DNA of 64,000 bases from Lentzea cavernae (GCF_014653695.1 NZ_BNAR01000006.1:310001-374000), one strand, 5' to 3'. Positions 34,823 through 43,759 are shown, counted from the stretch's first letter. Numbers and translations are program-made. Notes: a model not told the origin generated them from the letters alone.

Positions 34823-35550
34823 GCCGCCACCTCCACGCGCATGTGGGCGAGGGCGAGCCCGCTGAGCGTCCGGTGATCGGCGTGGGCGCGCAGCAGGTCG
34901 CTGACGTCACCCGCGAGCCGCACCCGTCCGCCGGCCAGCAGCACGAGGTGGTCGCACACGTCCTCCAGCTCCGCCAGCACGTGCGACGACAGCAGCACCG
35001 TGATGCCCTGCGCCCGGCACTCCCGCACCAGCGTCGTCAGCACGGTCTCGCGCGCCAGCGGGTCGAGGTCCGCGAGCGGCTCGTCCAGCACCAGCAACCG
35101 CGGCCGCTTGCCCAGCGCCAGCGCGAGCGCGACCCGCGTCCGCTGCCCGCCGGACAGCGTCCCGACCTTGGCCGCGAACGGCACCCGCGCCTTCTCGACC
35201 AGCTCCTCGGCGTACGCCTGGTCCCAGCCGGGATTGGCGTTGCGGCCGTACCTGAGCGTCTCGGTGACCGTGAACTGCGGGTACAGCGGCTTGGCCTGCG
35301 TCAGGAACGCCACCGCCGGGTGCATCCCCCGCCCGGTCGGCGCGTCGCCGAACACCGAGATCCGGCCCTCCGTCGGGCGCAGCAGCCCGGTGGTCATGCC
35401 CATCAGCGTGCTCTTGCCGGCCCCGTTCGGCCCGACGAGCGCGACGATCCGCCCCGCCGGGATCTCGAGCGTGCAGTCGCGCAACGCCCAGCCCCGCGAG
35501 TACTTCTTCCCCAGCCGCTCGGCGAGGACCGGTTGCTCCCTCTGACTCAT
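34819..35550 (-). CDS. ABC transporter ATP-binding protein, first gene of the GntR operon
   Basis: This 243-residue ATPase has Walker A GPNGAGKST, signature LSGGQR, Walker B LLVLDEPLADLDP and H-loop LLSSH. It drives the ABC-2 permease encoded with a 4-bp overlap downstream. The start ATG 35550 lies 7 nt after a TACGGT -10 box (35563-35558), so the operon mRNA is probably leaderless. A perfect palindrome covers the promoter. Confidence 0.92.
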   Translation of the reverse strand: MSQREQPVLAERLGKKYSRGWALRDCTLEIPAGRIVALVGPNGAGKSTLMGMTTGLLRPTEGRISVFGDAPTGRGMHPAVAFLTQAKPLYPQFTVTETLRYGRNANPGWDQAYAEELVEKARVPFAAKVGTLSGGQRTRVALALALGKRPRLLVLDEPLADLDPLARETVLTTLVRECRAQGITVLLSSHVLAELEDVCDHLVLLAGGRVRLAGDVSDLLRAHADHRTLSGLALAHMRVEVAA

Positions 35551-35562
35551 GGGAGCAACCGT

Positions 35563-35598
35563 AGCACCCTTTCACTAGTTACCTAGTGAAAGGGTGCT
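35563..35598. promoter_or_regulatory. Perfect 16-bp-arm palindrome, probable GntR operator
   Basis: AGCACCCTTTCACTAG (35563-35578) and CTAGTGAAAGGGTGCT (35583-35598) are exact reverse complements with TTAC between. The element touches the -10 box of the ABC operon and spans the stop codon of the SRPBCC gene. Its position suits an operator for the GntR protein of the operon; it could also end SRPBCC transcription. Confidence 0.6.
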
Positions 35599-36032
35599 GC
35601 CCGGCCCTTGGCCAGGTCGTCGAGGCGCTGCAGGGTCTCCTTGTTGCGCGGGGTCAGCAGGAAGTCCTGCACGACGTCCGGCATCAGGGTCGACGGCCCC
35701 CGCACCACCCGCTCCGTCATCCGCACCTCGGTGACCGACTCGGAGCGCGCCAGCAGCGTGAACGTGATCCGCGCGGCCCCGGCGGGCCACAGCCGCGCGT
35801 CGAGCTCGAGCAGCCGCGACGGCTCGCAGCGGACCACCTCGGTGGTGTCGCTGATGACGAGCGGCCACGGCCCCACGCTGTGGTGGATGCGCGTACCCGG
35901 CTCCGGCCAGCCCTTGTCCACGTCGCGGATGTGCGACGCCCCGACCACCCAGCCCGCGTAGGACCAGCCGTCGGCGAGCACCGCCCACACGGCTTCGAGG
36001 GGCGCTTCGACGTTCAGAGAGACCTCAGCCAT
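35583..36032 (-). CDS. SRPBCC-family protein
   Basis: This 149-residue protein has the START/Bet v 1-like pattern: AEVSLNVEAPLEAVWAVLADGWSYAGWVVGA at the start, GTRIHHSVGPWPLVISDTTEV, and a long C-terminal helix. Such proteins bind hydrophobic ligands or act as cyclases. The ligand is unknown. Its stop codon lies in the palindrome before the ABC operon, so it may be an upstream unit with separate control. Confidence 0.85.
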   Translation of the reverse strand: MAEVSLNVEAPLEAVWAVLADGWSYAGWVVGASHIRDVDKGWPEPGTRIHHSVGPWPLVISDTTEVVRCEPSRLLELDARLWPAGAARITFTLLARSESVTEVRMTERVVRGPSTLMPDVVQDFLLTPRNKETLQRLDDLAKGRAAPFH

Positions 36033-36053
36033 GCAGGGGAAGTACCCCGCGGA

Positions 36054-37418
36054 TCAAGAGGTCACGCTTTGCCGGTACTCGGCCGCCTCGGGCTCGAGGA
36101 CGTACTCGAGCATCTGGCCGGAGTGCTTCTTCAGCAGCTCCCGCACGTCCTCCGGCGTGGCGTAGAAGAACTCGCGGCGCATGTTGACCCGGTTGACCCG
36201 CCGGTCGGACAGCGCCTGGTGCAGCTTCGTCTCCAGCGAGACCGCGTCGGCCGAGTAGTGCAGGATGTGGGTGTCGTAGCGGAACGGCACCGACGCGTCA
36301 CCGAGTTCGAGCACGCGCTCCTCGGGGTGCAGCCGTCGGGTCATGCCGATCTTGACCATCTTCGGCCCGAACGCGCCCAGGTTGCTGATCACGTACACGT
36401 ACCCGGCGCGGATGTTGGCTTCTCGCTGGTGCACGCCCTCGATCCCCGAGACCACCTTGTCCAGTTCGGACTGGAGCTCGTCGGCCGCGGCGACGTCTCC
36501 CTTGGCCAGCAACGCCCTGCGGACGTTCTCCAGGTGCTTGCGCTCCTTCTCGAGCTTCTCCAGCTCGCGGCGGAACTCGGCCTGGGCCTTGGCCTCCTCG
36601 CGCAACCGCTCGCGCTCGGCGCGTTCGGCCTCCTTCTCCTCCTGCTTCTTCTGCAGGTAGTCCGCCGTGAGCTCGAGCTCGCGCATCCGCAACCTCTCGT
36701 AGCGGTCGTTGATCTGGATGCTGAGCATCTTGCCGAGCTTCTCGATCGCCTCGGCGGCGCGGACCAGCCGCTTCTTGGCCGCGTCCACGGAACCGGCCTT
36801 CATCACCCGCAGGCTGTTCTCCGCCTCGGCGTTGTACGAGCGCAGCATGAGCTTGCACCAGTCGGCGACCATCTTGGTGCCCTCCCGGCTCGACCCGTTG
36901 AAGGTGAAGTTGCCGCTGCCGGTGACCGCGGTCTTGTCCCGGATCATCTGCTTCATCGCGTCCTGCACCCGGTCGAGCTCGCGCTTGTACGCCTCGGAGT
37001 TGTCCAGCGGGTGGTGGTAGCGGAACACGCCGGCGTCCTGGAACATCAGCTCGTCGGTGAACGGCACCAACGTCGTCTGCGCGGCCGCCAGTTCCGCGCG
37101 CAGCTGGGCGAGCCCCTGCTCGAAGCCCTGCTTCTGCAACGCCAGCGCCTCGTCCTGCGCTCGGCGCTCACCGGCCAGTGCCTCGTCCTGCGCCCTGCGC
37201 TCGGCCGCGAGGGCCTGCTGGTGCGCCTGTCTCTCGCCGGCGTGCGCCTGCCGCAGACCGGCGAGTTCGGCGCGCATGCGTTCGATCTCCTGCCGCACCT
37301 GCAGGTGGTCGAGTCCACCGATCTGCTGCAGGTACCCGTTCAGCTGGTTGACCTGGTCCTGGAGCCCACCCGCGGCCTGTTCAAGCGAAACGATCTTCTT
37401 CTGCTTGCTGCCGAACAT
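36054..37418 (-). CDS. DUF4041 protein with T5orf172 (GIY-YIG-like) domain
   Basis: This 454-residue protein has a coiled-coil N-terminus with repeated ERRAQDEAL-type heptads (about 60-115), a DUF4041 core (about 120-290, with FQDAGVFRYHHPLD and WCKLMLRSYNAEAEN), a second coiled coil rich in Glu/Arg, and a C-terminal T5orf172 domain (AGYVYVISN, then VKIGMTRR) related to GIY-YIG nucleases. AAGGGAG precedes ATG 37418. The family occurs on phages and mobile islands and in chromosomes; a DNA-related or defence role is possible but not shown. Confidence 0.87.
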   Translation of the reverse strand: MFGSKQKKIVSLEQAAGGLQDQVNQLNGYLQQIGGLDHLQVRQEIERMRAELAGLRQAHAGERQAHQQALAAERRAQDEALAGERRAQDEALALQKQGFEQGLAQLRAELAAAQTTLVPFTDELMFQDAGVFRYHHPLDNSEAYKRELDRVQDAMKQMIRDKTAVTGSGNFTFNGSSREGTKMVADWCKLMLRSYNAEAENSLRVMKAGSVDAAKKRLVRAAEAIEKLGKMLSIQINDRYERLRMRELELTADYLQKKQEEKEAERAERERLREEAKAQAEFRRELEKLEKERKHLENVRRALLAKGDVAAADELQSELDKVVSGIEGVHQREANIRAGYVYVISNLGAFGPKMVKIGMTRRLHPEERVLELGDASVPFRYDTHILHYSADAVSLETKLHQALSDRRVNRVNMRREFFYATPEDVRELLKKHSGQMLEYVLEPEAAEYRQSVTS

Positions 37419-37512
37419 CGGTGGCTCCCTTGGCGCGACGACACGTACCGGCGTCATCGCGAGGCGCGCCGCGGCCGTTAGACCACTCGGGCAAACCCAC
37501 CCGAAAGGACCA

Positions 37513-38175
37513 TCACGACGCGATTCGGCGGGTGCGGCGGCTCTCGGACCTGCGCTGCAGGTGGTCCGCGGTGAGTTCCAGCTCGTACGCGCGCAACGCC
37601 TGGTAACGCGGCGAGAGGCGGAGCCCGAAGGTCCCGCTGAGGCGTTCGATCGCCGACGCCGCGCGATCGAGCCGCCTCCTCGCCGCGTCCAGGCCGCCGG
37701 CTCGCAGCATGCGCAGGCAGTTCTCGGCCTCGCAGTTGTACGAGCGCAGCATGAGCGCGGACCAGTCCTCGACGAGCCTGCGCCCGGTCGCGTCCGATCC
37801 GTTGTAGGTGACCTGCCCGCCACCTTCGACCGCCGCACCGGTTTTGATCAGGGTCTTCATCTCGTCGTGGATGAGGTCGAGCTGCGCCTGGTGGTCCGCG
37901 GCGGCGTCGGCGCGGAACACCCCTGCCCGTTGCATGGTCAGCTCGTCCCTCAACGGCTGGAGCTCGGCGCGAGCCGTGTCGATCCGGTGCCGCAGCGCTA
38001 CGAGTTCGGCACCGGCTCGGTCGACCTGGTCCAGCACGTCGGTCCGCGTCGACCGGGCGTCACCGATCCGGGTGAGGAGGTCCTGCAGGCCTTCCACGGC
38101 CCGCTCCAGCTCAGCGATCCGGCGATCTTTGCGACGGAGCACGCCTACCTCCCCGATCCGCGACGAAAGGCCCAT
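37513..38175 (-). CDS. Truncated DUF4041 paralogue without nuclease-like domain
   Basis: This 220-residue protein has a predicted coiled-coil N-terminus and a DUF4041 core that clearly matches the neighbouring protein (MQRAGVFR, WSALMLRSYNCEAENCLRML, then ALRAYELELTADHLQRR). It stops just where the neighbour continues into its coiled coil and T5orf172 domain. The reading frame is intact and starts with ATG, so it looks like a real short partner and not a decayed copy. It lies 94 bp upstream of the full-length gene on the same strand. Confidence 0.8.
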   Translation of the reverse strand: MGLSSRIGEVGVLRRKDRRIAELERAVEGLQDLLTRIGDARSTRTDVLDQVDRAGAELVALRHRIDTARAELQPLRDELTMQRAGVFRADAAADHQAQLDLIHDEMKTLIKTGAAVEGGGQVTYNGSDATGRRLVEDWSALMLRSYNCEAENCLRMLRAGGLDAARRRLDRAASAIERLSGTFGLRLSPRYQALRAYELELTADHLQRRSESRRTRRIAS

Positions 38176-38217
38176 GACCGTTCCATCGCACGGAGGAATC
38201 CGCCGTTATCCCCGACG

Positions 38218-38976
38218 TTATGCACTCACTCCATCGAGTGATCCCACGAAACGGACGAACCCTTCGGGGTCCTCGCTCGTGGCGGACTGCTGCAAGATCA
38301 CGCTGGTGGCGCCCGCCGCGGCGACCTGGGAGACCAGGTCCGAGACGAACGCCTTGTCGCGCGAGTCCGTCTCCACGTAGACGACGAGCGGGTGCTCGCG
38401 AGTCGCCCTCATGGCCCTGACCCTGTCGAGGTCGGCCGACGCGTCGAGGATCGTGCCGTCGCCGACCTCCCCGGCGAGGTCCAGGGTCTTGCCGCCCAGC
38501 CCGCCCACGTAGATCGGCATGGGCGCGGACGGCGGCCAGTCGAGCGCGACGCCGCTCAGCTTCACGTACCGGCCCTCGACCGTGACGCGTTCACCGGCGA
38601 GCAGCGCCTTCAACGCGTCGGTGTACTCGCGCAGCAACGTCAGCGGGGAGGCGACCCGCGCGCCGACCTGGCCCATCCAGTCCTGCACGCCGTGCCCGAC
38701 ACCGATCGTGACGCGGCCGGGGAACAGCCTGTCGAGCGTCGCGGCCTCCATCGCGGTGATCGCGACGTTGCGCAGCGGCACCGGCAGCAGGCCGACGCCG
38801 ACCTTGAGCCGGGAGGTCCAGGCGAGAGCGGCGGAGGCGCAGGCGATGCCGCTCTCGAGGAAGCAGTCCTCCCACAGCCACAACGAGTCCACACCGGACT
38901 CCTCCGCGGCGAGGACGACGGAGCGCAGGTTCTCGGGCGGGAGCTGGGGCCGGTAGACGGCGCCGAGTGTGGTCAC
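38218..38976 (-). CDS. LLM-class F420-dependent oxidoreductase
   Basis: This 252-residue protein has a luciferase-like TIM-barrel pattern: VVLAAEESGVDSLWLWEDCF, LKVGVGLLPVPLRNVAITAMEAATLDRLFPGRVTIGVGHGVQDWM, and PIYVGGLGGKTLDLAGEVGDGTI. These motifs are typical of F420-dependent enzymes of actinobacteria. It is shorter than most family members (about 300). GTG 38976 is chosen because family similarity begins there. The substrate is unknown. Confidence 0.87.
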   Translation of the reverse strand: MTTLGAVYRPQLPPENLRSVVLAAEESGVDSLWLWEDCFLESGIACASAALAWTSRLKVGVGLLPVPLRNVAITAMEAATLDRLFPGRVTIGVGHGVQDWMGQVGARVASPLTLLREYTDALKALLAGERVTVEGRYVKLSGVALDWPPSAPMPIYVGGLGGKTLDLAGEVGDGTILDASADLDRVRAMRATREHPLVVYVETDSRDKAFVSDLVSQVAAAGATSVILQQSATSEDPEGFVRFVGSLDGVSA

Positions 38977-39019
38977 CCGTCCACTACTACCGGCCCCACC
39001 CCCAGTTCGGCAACAGACC

Positions 39020-39490
39020 TCAGCAACCGCAGTTGTGGTAGGTGACGTCCCAGTGGTTCGACTCGAGGTAGTAGATGTTGCCCGCGTTCGACTTCCACTT
39101 GTTGCCACCGATGGACGAGAAGCTGCCCTTGATGTAGTTCGTGACGCAGCTGGACAGCCGGTAGTCCACCTTGTACCCGTTCCAGTGCGAGTACGTGCCC
39201 GACGCGTGGCCGGTCTCCGTGCCGCCGGTGATGGTCAGCGCGCAGCCCGACGCGCTCTTGAACGTCTTGGCTCCCGCGATGGTCGTCTGGTTGATCTGCT
39301 CGAACGAGGTGCAGTTCGGCTTGTTGCGGTCACTGCAACCACCGCTCGACGCCCAGGCGATGCCGGCCGCGCGCAGCTGCGCGGTCGCCTGCGAGTGGGT
39401 GTACTTCGCCGGGGCCGCCGACGCGACGGACGCGCCCATGATCAGAGCGGCGAACATCGCGACCACGGCTGCGATCGTGCGAACGAACAT
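39020..39490 (-). CDS. Secreted M15-peptidase-like protein
   Basis: This 156-residue protein has a Sec signal peptide (cleavage near ASA-APA). The mature part has GCALTITGGTETGHASGTYSHWNGYKVDYRL followed by a C-terminal NHWDVTYH. The SHxxGxxxD and HWDVTYH segments resemble the zinc ligands of M15/VanY-type D-Ala-D-Ala or L,D-peptidases, and four to six Cys suggest disulfides. The match is by motif only. It is divergent from the NlpC/P60-like gene, so both may act on peptidoglycan outside the cell. Confidence 0.65.
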   Translation of the reverse strand: MFVRTIAAVVAMFAALIMGASVASAAPAKYTHSQATAQLRAAGIAWASSGGCSDRNKPNCTSFEQINQTTIAGAKTFKSASGCALTITGGTETGHASGTYSHWNGYKVDYRLSSCVTNYIKGSFSSIGGNKWKSNAGNIYYLESNHWDVTYHNCGC

Positions 39491-39548
39491 GTGCTCTCTC
39501 TCCTTATGCCCGAGGTGCGGCGGAAGTTAGGGAGAGGCGGTAAAGGAA

Positions 39549-39569
39549 GGCCTAAAACGGCCTTAGGCC
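39549..39569. promoter_or_regulatory. Inverted repeat in the divergent promoter of two secreted hydrolase-like genes
   Basis: GGCCTAA (39549-39555) and TTAGGCC (39563-39569) are perfect reverse complements across a 7-bp spacer that itself continues an AAGGCC/GGCCTT pairing. It sits between the divergent genes 39020-39490 and 39634-40185. It could be a shared operator. Confidence 0.45.
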
Positions 39570-39633
39570 GATCTTTGGCGCCGGAGTGGACAGTTCCGGT
39601 CATCACCGACAGCAAGTCGATCGGAGCACAACA

Positions 39634-40185
39634 ATGCGCATTCGCCACGCCGTAGCGGCGACCGCGATCTCGCTCGGGCTGCTGGGTGGCCTGAGCGGCA
39701 TCGCCCAGGCCGCGCCGGAGGGTCCTGCCGAGCAGGAGACCTCCATCTCGCAGGCCGCGGCGGCGGCCGGGTACGGCGGTTCCATCAGCCGCACCGAGGT
39801 CATCAAGCGCGCCAAGGACTGGTGGGACCGCAAGGTCCCGTACAGCCAGTCCGCTTCCGCCTGGGACATCAACAAGGGCAAGAAGTACCGCACGGACTGC
39901 TCGGGCTTCGTGTCCATGACGTGGAAGCTCACGACGAGCCGCAACACGCGCAACCTCGACGAGGTCGCCACGAAGATCTCGTGGGCGAACCTCAAGCCGG
40001 GCGACATGATCCTGCGCAACGGCCACGTGAAGTTGTTCGAGAAGTGGGCCAACTCCGCGAAGACGTCCGCGTGGATCTACGAAGAGGGCAGCACCGCGAC
40101 GGACATGGACCACGAGACCGTGTCCGTCTCGTCGCTCAAGAGCGGCGGCTACGCCCCGTGGAAGTACAAGAAGATCACCGGCTGA
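39634..40185 (+). CDS. Secreted NlpC/P60-like cell-wall hydrolase
   Basis: This 183-residue protein has a Sec signal peptide (cleavage near AQA-APE). The mature domain has RTDCSGFVSMTW with the catalytic Cys, and LKPGDMILRNGHVKLFEKW with the His, as in NlpC/P60 or CHAP-like peptidases. The third polar residue is less clear. ATG 39634 begins the signal peptide. It converges with the SARP gene, overlapping by 11 bp, and diverges from the M15-like gene. Confidence 0.83.
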   Translation: MRIRHAVAATAISLGLLGGLSGIAQAAPEGPAEQETSISQAAAAAGYGGSISRTEVIKRAKDWWDRKVPYSQSASAWDINKGKKYRTDCSGFVSMTWKLTTSRNTRNLDEVATKISWANLKPGDMILRNGHVKLFEKWANSAKTSAWIYEEGSTATDMDHETVSVSSLKSGGYAPWKYKKITG

Positions 40186-43015
40186 CACGGCTGATCGCGA
40201 GGCCCCACTGCGACCGCCACTGACGCACCTCTCCCTGTTCTCTGGTGCCCAGTCGTGCGAACAGGACGGCGGCCTCGTCCCAGGAGCGGTCCGCGCTTGC
40301 GACGTCCCCCAGACGGGCGTGGACCGCTCCCAGGTCGCGCAGTGTCCTCGCGCGCCACAACGGCAGGCTGAGATCGTTCCACACCGGCATCAGGTCGGTC
40401 AGCACCTCCTGGGCGCCGGCGTGGTCGCCCGCAGCGAGCCGCCACTCCCCCAGCGTGCGGCGCATGAGAGCCTCACCGAACCGGTCGCCCACGTCGCGGC
40501 AGCCGTCCAGCGCCTGCTGGATCAGCCCCTCCGCCGGGTCGAGGAAGCCCTTGCGCAGCAACACCTTCGCCCACGCCTGGGCGGTGTAGCAGCCGAGCAG
40601 CTCGTCACCGGTGCCCTCGACCATCTCGTGGGCGCGCCGGATGTGCTCCTCGGCGAGGTCGAGCTCACCGCGGGCGCGGTGCACGAGTCCTATCCCGCGG
40701 GCCGCGAGCGCCTCACCCCGGCGGCTGCGCGCCTGGCGGTAGATCGTCTCGGCGAGGCGGAGGGTGTCGAACGCCCCTTCGTCATCGCCGAGCTCACGTC
40801 TGATGGAGCCGAGCCCGTACAGCGCGTGCGCCTCGCCTTCGGGGTCCGTGCCCTGGGAAAGGTCCCGGGCTCTCTCAAGCGCCTCCAGCGCGCACGGGTA
40901 CTGGCCGAGGTCGCGGCACACCATGCCGATGCCGTTCATCGCGACGGCCTCGCCGCGGACGTCTCCCAGGTTCACGAACAACGTCTGCGCGGTCTCGAAC
41001 CACGACCGCGACTGGACCAGGTTGTCGCGCTTGTAGTGCATCTGACCGAGGCTGCACCGCAGCACCGCCTCGAGCCTCAGATCTCCGGTCCTCCACACGG
41101 CCTCCAGCGCCGCCGTGTGTGTTCGTTCCCAGGCCTCGTAACGGTTTCTGAGCCCGAACCACGCGAACACCAGCACCTCGGCCAGCTGGCACGCCATCTC
41201 CGCGAGACCGAGTTCCGCGGCGCGTTCCACGAGCCTCGTCAGCAACGACTCCTCGCGCGCGAACCACGCGTCCTTGTCGGTCGGGCGCGCCGCCGAGGAG
41301 ACGACGCCCAGCGAGTCCTGCATGCGCGGCACGGCCAGGAAGAGCTGTTCGGTCAGGCCGTCCACTGTGGACAACGCGGCGACCACGGCCCTCCGCACGA
41401 CGTCCTCGCGCTCCTGCTTGCCGTCCTCCGCCTCGGCGCGCTCGCGGGCGTGCAGCCGCACCAGCTCGTGCATGCGGTACCGCGCGCTGCCGATGACGTC
41501 GAGCAGCCGGGCGTCCACGAGCTGGTCGAGCACGTCCTCGTCCAGCAGGTGCGCCCACAGGAAGCTCGGCACCTCGGGCAGCCCGAGGAACCCGAAGATC
41601 CGGTACGCGCGGCGGGCGTTCTCGTCGAGCGCCCGGTAGGTCAGCTCCAGTCCGGCCCGCACCGCGAGGTCGTCCGCGACGAGCTCGTCGAGCCGGGACC
41701 GCTCGTCCGCGAGCCGCCGGACGAGCTTCGAGACCGGCCAGTGCGCCCGTCCGGCCAGCCGCGCGCCGGTGATGCGCACCGCGAGCGGCAGGTACCCGCA
41801 CAGTCGCGCGACCTCGTCGGCCTGGTCGGGTTCCGCGGCGACCCGGTCGTCACCGAGAATGCGTTGCAGGAGCGTGACGGCCTCGTCGCTGCTCAGCACG
41901 TCCAGCGGGATGCGGCGCACGCCTTCGAGCCCGCACAGCCTGCTGCGGCTGGTGATCAGCGTCAGGCACCCCGGACTGCCCGGCAGCAGCGGCCTGACCT
42001 GCGAGACGCTCGTGACGCCGTCGAGCACCATCACCACGCGCCGCCCGCCGACCGTGGCCCGCCACAGCGCCGCGCGTTCCTCCGCGGACTCGGGGATCCG
42101 TTCGCTCGGCACGTCCATCGCGCGCAGCAACGCGTCCAGCGCCCCGGACGGCGAGTGCAGGTCGACGAACAGCTGCCCGTCCGGGTACCGGTCGGCGAGC
42201 CGGTGCGCGGCGTGCACCGCGAGCGCCGACTTGCCGACCCCCGCGGGTCCTTCGATCCACCAGACGCCGCCGTCGCTGTCGAGGAGCCTGCTCAGCTCCC
42301 TGTCCCGTCCGGTGAAGTCGCCGGCGTCGCGCGGCAGGTAGTTGCGCCGGCTGTCCCGCGAGCCCTCCAGCACGTCGCGGTAGAGCTGCTGCAGCTGCTC
42401 GCCGGGCTCGACCCCCAGCTCGTCGACGAGCACCTTGCGCGTCTCGCGGAACACCCGCATGGCGTCCGCCCGGCGCCCGGCCCGCGCGAGCGCCGTCATG
42501 AGCTGCCCGCGCAGCCGTTCGGCCAGGGGGTACTCGGCGACGAACGCCCCGAGCCGGTCGATGAGCTCGGCGTGCCGCCCCAGCGCCAGCTCGGCGTCGA
42601 CCCACGCCTCGGCGGCCGCGAGCCGTTGCACGTCGAGCGTCTGCGCGAACACCACGGGGGTGCCGCGCCAGAGTTCGAGGGCGTCGCCCAGGACCTCGGC
42701 CCTGACCTTGAGGTCGGCCTCCTCGCCCGCACTGGCCACGAGCTTGCGGAACGCGTGCAGGTCGACCTCGTCGGGTTCGGCGTTGAGCACGTACCCCGCC
42801 GCCCGGTGCTCGACCGGCAGCCCGGCCCGGCGCAGGCTGGAGATGTGCACCTGCAGCGACTTGCGCGCCTGCGGCGGCGGCTCCTCACCCCAGATGAGGT
42901 CGATGAGCCGTTCGACCGGCACGACCTTCCCGCACTCGACCGCGAGGACAGCCAGGATCTGCGCTGGCTTCGGCGGCACCGTCGGCTCGACCGGCCCGAG
43001 AATCCTGACCTCCAC
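40175..43015 (-). CDS. SARP-family regulator with NB-ARC and TPR domains (AfsR-like)
   Basis: This 946-residue protein has an OmpR-type winged HTH (about 1-80), a BTAD domain (about 85-225), an NB-ARC ATPase (P-loop GPAGVGKSA at 255-263; VVMVLDGV Walker B; LITSRSRLC sensor) and a long C-terminal TPR array (about 620-940). This is the AfsR-type architecture that integrates signals to turn on secondary metabolism. No biosynthetic cluster is nearby, so it may act globally or on the secreted hydrolase-like genes. GTG 43015 has a GGTGGGGG site. Confidence 0.93.
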   Translation of the reverse strand: MEVRILGPVEPTVPPKPAQILAVLAVECGKVVPVERLIDLIWGEEPPPQARKSLQVHISSLRRAGLPVEHRAAGYVLNAEPDEVDLHAFRKLVASAGEEADLKVRAEVLGDALELWRGTPVVFAQTLDVQRLAAAEAWVDAELALGRHAELIDRLGAFVAEYPLAERLRGQLMTALARAGRRADAMRVFRETRKVLVDELGVEPGEQLQQLYRDVLEGSRDSRRNYLPRDAGDFTGRDRELSRLLDSDGGVWWIEGPAGVGKSALAVHAAHRLADRYPDGQLFVDLHSPSGALDALLRAMDVPSERIPESAEERAALWRATVGGRRVVMVLDGVTSVSQVRPLLPGSPGCLTLITSRSRLCGLEGVRRIPLDVLSSDEAVTLLQRILGDDRVAAEPDQADEVARLCGYLPLAVRITGARLAGRAHWPVSKLVRRLADERSRLDELVADDLAVRAGLELTYRALDENARRAYRIFGFLGLPEVPSFLWAHLLDEDVLDQLVDARLLDVIGSARYRMHELVRLHARERAEAEDGKQEREDVVRRAVVAALSTVDGLTEQLFLAVPRMQDSLGVVSSAARPTDKDAWFAREESLLTRLVERAAELGLAEMACQLAEVLVFAWFGLRNRYEAWERTHTAALEAVWRTGDLRLEAVLRCSLGQMHYKRDNLVQSRSWFETAQTLFVNLGDVRGEAVAMNGIGMVCRDLGQYPCALEALERARDLSQGTDPEGEAHALYGLGSIRRELGDDEGAFDTLRLAETIYRQARSRRGEALAARGIGLVHRARGELDLAEEHIRRAHEMVEGTGDELLGCYTAQAWAKVLLRKGFLDPAEGLIQQALDGCRDVGDRFGEALMRRTLGEWRLAAGDHAGAQEVLTDLMPVWNDLSLPLWRARTLRDLGAVHARLGDVASADRSWDEAAVLFARLGTREQGEVRQWRSQWGLAISRVSR

Positions 43016-43165
43016 TGCGCCCCCACCAGTGTTGAAGATTCACCAATTTCTGCACGGCATTGTCAGATTTTGACGCAGCCGGACCTGCAGGGGTTCCACT
43101 TCTGGGTGAATGCACTCGAACGGACGCAGATCTGGATGCAACCAGACCAGGGGCCACTACGTCCA

Positions 43166-43182
43166 GCCCACTTTCAGTGGGC
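43166..43182 (-). terminator. Hairpin downstream of the mug gene
   Basis: GCCCACT (43166-43172) pairs with AGTGGGC (43176-43182) around TTC. It lies 26 bp past the mug stop on the minus strand and may end its transcript. A short stem and no U-run keep confidence low. Confidence 0.4.
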
Positions 43183-43207
43183 ATGAATGTGAACTTTTGT
43201 TCTCGTT

Positions 43208-43702
43208 CTACAGGCTGGCTTTCAGCCGCCCGAACTCCTCGGCGAGAGCCGGCAACTGCCAGTGCGCGTTCAGCCCGCTCGGATTCGGCAGGATCCACAA
43301 CCGAGCCCCGCCCACGGTGTCCTGCTGCGCCCCGACCTGCGCCTTCTTGCGACCGAAGGCCGCCCGGTACACGGTCACGCCGAGTATCGCGAGAACTTCG
43401 GGTGAATACCGCTCGACCTTTTCCGAGAGCTCGATCGCACCTCGGCGCATTTCGTCAATTGTTAATTCGTCGGCACGGGCACTGGGACGCGCGACGACGT
43501 TCGTGATGCCCAATCCCAGTTCGAGGAGCTTCTCCTGCTCGGCCGGCGCGAACTGCGACGGCGTGAAACCGGACAAATGAAGAGCGGGCCAGAACCGGTT
43601 TCCGGGCCGCGCGAAGTGGTGCCCGGTCGCCTCCGACACGAGGCCGGGGTTGATGCCGCAGAACAGGACGTCGAGGCCGGGCTTGATCACGTCGCCAATC
43701 AC
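43208..43702 (-). CDS. mug: Mug-family G/U mismatch-specific DNA glycosylase
   Basis: This 164-residue protein has the Mug/TDG motifs LFCGINPGL (active-site Asn) and LPNPSGLNAHW (intercalating loop), plus GHHFARPGNRFWPALH. It removes uracil or thymine-derived bases from mismatches. GTG 43702 is 7 nt after a TAGGCT -10 box, so it is probably leaderless. A small AT-rich patch (about 43446-43470) includes the TTA codon at 43465-43463, rare in this genome. Confidence 0.9.
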   Translation of the reverse strand: MIGDVIKPGLDVLFCGINPGLVSEATGHHFARPGNRFWPALHLSGFTPSQFAPAEQEKLLELGLGITNVVARPSARADELTIDEMRRGAIELSEKVERYSPEVLAILGVTVYRAAFGRKKAQVGAQQDTVGGARLWILPNPSGLNAHWQLPALAEEFGRLKASL

Positions 43703-43759
43703 GCGGCCAAGCCTACGGTGGTGCGGTGACCGGTCTCCCGTGGCCGCGAGCCCTACCGC

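Noticed and set aside
40319-43186. Plus-strand open frame of about 955 codons antisense to the SARP gene
   Set aside because: The SARP gene has clear domains on the minus strand. The antisense protein is rich in Arg, Gln and His and matches nothing.
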